A stretch of 64,000 nt of DNA from Bacteroidales bacterium. Its GTDB lineage: Bacteria; Bacteroidota; Bacteroidia; Bacteroidales; UBA4417. The DNA is taken from contig JAURYB010000117.1 of assembly GCA_030654075.1 (NCBI GenBank), positions 1 to 64,000 on the forward strand. The letters run 5' to 3'. Below the pieces are notes generated by a model. That model was given only the letters and a program-made list of their open reading frames with translations. It made no database searches and was not told where the DNA came from. The position numbers were made by a program, and so were the translations under genes. Numbering within the stretch: the first letter of the stretch is position 1; every line of letters begins with the position of its first letter. Shown here in pieces: positions 63,121 to 64,000 of the stretch.

Positions 63121-63317
63121 AGAGAGCGTAAAAACTTCAAAATATTGCATAATAAACTCAATATATTAGCCTCTAGAATAAAAGACTGAATGTAATTCTG
63201 TAATAATTTTAATCTGCTAAATATTTTAGTTGATTTTCTCTGTATTGTGATATTATTGTATATTTGATTGATTGAAGCTTGTATAATGAACGGAGTGCAA
63301 TAGCTAATATTTATGTA

Positions 63318-64000
63318 ATGTTGTATAAATTTTCTATTATCCCAAAATATTTGTTTTTGATATTCCTGTCAACAGGTTTTTATCAATGTTTTTCGCAAAA
63401 ATATGATGCTGAGCTAATTAACCGGCAGACTATCATAGAAGCATCTGACGGCAAATTGGTTGAAACCAATTTCTTCGAAATTCAGGTAAACAATCGTTAT
63501 GGTGACAAATATGCAGAGATTTCAATTCCGTTTAATAAATTAAATAAGGTTTCAGATATTGAGGCTTCCATTTCCGACATTTTCGGCATTGAAGTGAAAA
63601 AGCTCAAAAAGAGTGACATTATTGTTAAAAGTGAAAACTCTGCAATCAGCTTCTTTGACGATAATTACGTTAAGGAATTCACTCTCAGAAATAATTCCTA
63701 CCCCTATACTTTAAAATACTCATACCGGGTTGAAGCCAGCCAGTTCATATTTATAGCAGGGTGGTCACCTGTAATCGATACGGATATACCAACCCGGGGA
63801 GCCACGCTCAACCTTAGCGTTCCTTCAAACTATCAAATCAACTATAATTGCAACCTGGTCGACCAGCCAAAAATCGATTCTATTTCCGGAATCACATATT
63901 ATTCGTGGCATGCTTCATACAAAATTCCTATTAAACCAGAAACTTATTCACCAGCCTTAAAGCAATTCTTGCCCTCAGTGGTAATTGTACCTAAGTATTT
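63318..64000 (+). CDS. DUF3857 domain protein (partial, cut by window edge)
   Basis: An open frame of about 227 codons from ATG 63318 runs off the right edge without a stop. It begins with a signal peptide (MLYKFSIIPKYLFLIFLSTG, then SQKYDAELINRQTIIEASDG) and continues with beta-rich DUF3857 sequence: FFEIQVNNRYGDKYAEISIP, EASISDIFGIEVKKLKKSDI, SFFDDNYVKEFTLRNNSYPYTLKYSYRVE and AGWSPVIDTDIPTRGATLNLSV. In complete members this domain is followed by a transglutaminase-like domain, which would lie beyond the window. Confidence 0.85.
   Translation, partial: MLYKFSIIPKYLFLIFLSTGFYQCFSQKYDAELINRQTIIEASDGKLVETNFFEIQVNNRYGDKYAEISIPFNKLNKVSDIEASISDIFGIEVKKLKKSDIIVKSENSAISFFDDNYVKEFTLRNNSYPYTLKYSYRVEASQFIFIAGWSPVIDTDIPTRGATLNLSVPSNYQINYNCNLVDQPKIDSISGITYYSWHASYKIPIKPETYSPALKQFLPSVVIVPKY

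Noticed and set aside
1-64000. tRNA or rRNA genes
   Set aside because: Spacers were read for cloverleaf-like or rRNA-like sequence and none was found by eye; a tRNAscan-SE run would settle it.

Overview
The window looks like chromosomal DNA of a member of the Bacteroidota, probably an environmental Bacteroidales/Marinilabiliales-type organism. The evidence is the recurrent TAnnTTTG -7 promoter element, weak or absent Shine-Dalgarno sequences, GldB, a type IX secretion (T9SS) C-terminal signal, an RprX/RprY-like two-component pair, DUF5686 and DUF2795 proteins, a GH92 mannosidase, LpxK, and the long forms of SecA and urocanase. No rRNA, tRNA, CRISPR array, prophage or intact insertion sequence was recognised. 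The species cannot be named from the sequence alone.

Layout. 0-8 kb: phosphopantetheinyl transferase, patatin phospholipase, ECF sigma factor, GT2 glycosyltransferase, tgt, a DUF4160/DUF2442 pair, an LptF/G permease and ispE. 8-14 kb: acyl-CoA synthetase, a small ABC ATPase with a 96-aa membrane partner, an NAD(P)-binding protein and a GH3 protein. 14-20 kb: deoxynucleoside kinase and priA, originally convergent neighbours, now separated by an orphan TPR histidine kinase lying between two diverged copies of their shared 3' junction. 20-26 kb: a hicBA pair with frameshifted hicA, an rlmL-like methyltransferase with a long charged tail, OsmC, RprXY and MazG. 26-40 kb: CHAD protein, DUF5686 outer-membrane protein, hutU, a secreted multidomain endonuclease I, metK with a pseudoknot leader, and GH92. 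40-49 kb: nitroreductase, DAACS symporter, a methyltransferase, frr, pyrH, secA, DUF2795 protein and PduO-type adenosyltransferase. 49-64 kb: LolD-like ATPase, methyltransferase, UbiA prenyltransferase, lpxK, Nif3-like protein, zinc-ribbon coiled-coil protein, a lipoprotein, a TPR protein, gldB, two beta-barrel proteins, nadE and the start of a DUF3857 protein.

Most genes are single transcription units with housekeeping or envelope roles: LPS building and transport (lpxK, LptF/G), protein export (secA), translation (frr, tgt, rlmL), and cofactor metabolism (metK, nadE, ispE, adenosyltransferase). Few real operons are visible; the clear couplings are rprX-rprY, hicB-hicA, DUF4160-DUF2442, the ABC ATPase with its membrane partner, and Nif3-zinc ribbon.

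The intergenic DNA is the unusual part. Several spacers carry short tandem arrays, and in at least five of them an array on one side of a short core is matched by its inverted counterpart on the other side, sometimes with a CACTGAGCGAAGTCGAAGTG-type hairpin between. Other notable points are the duplicated dNK/priA junction, the SAM-II-like leader of metK, the hicA frameshift, and several gene starts corrected by promoter position.
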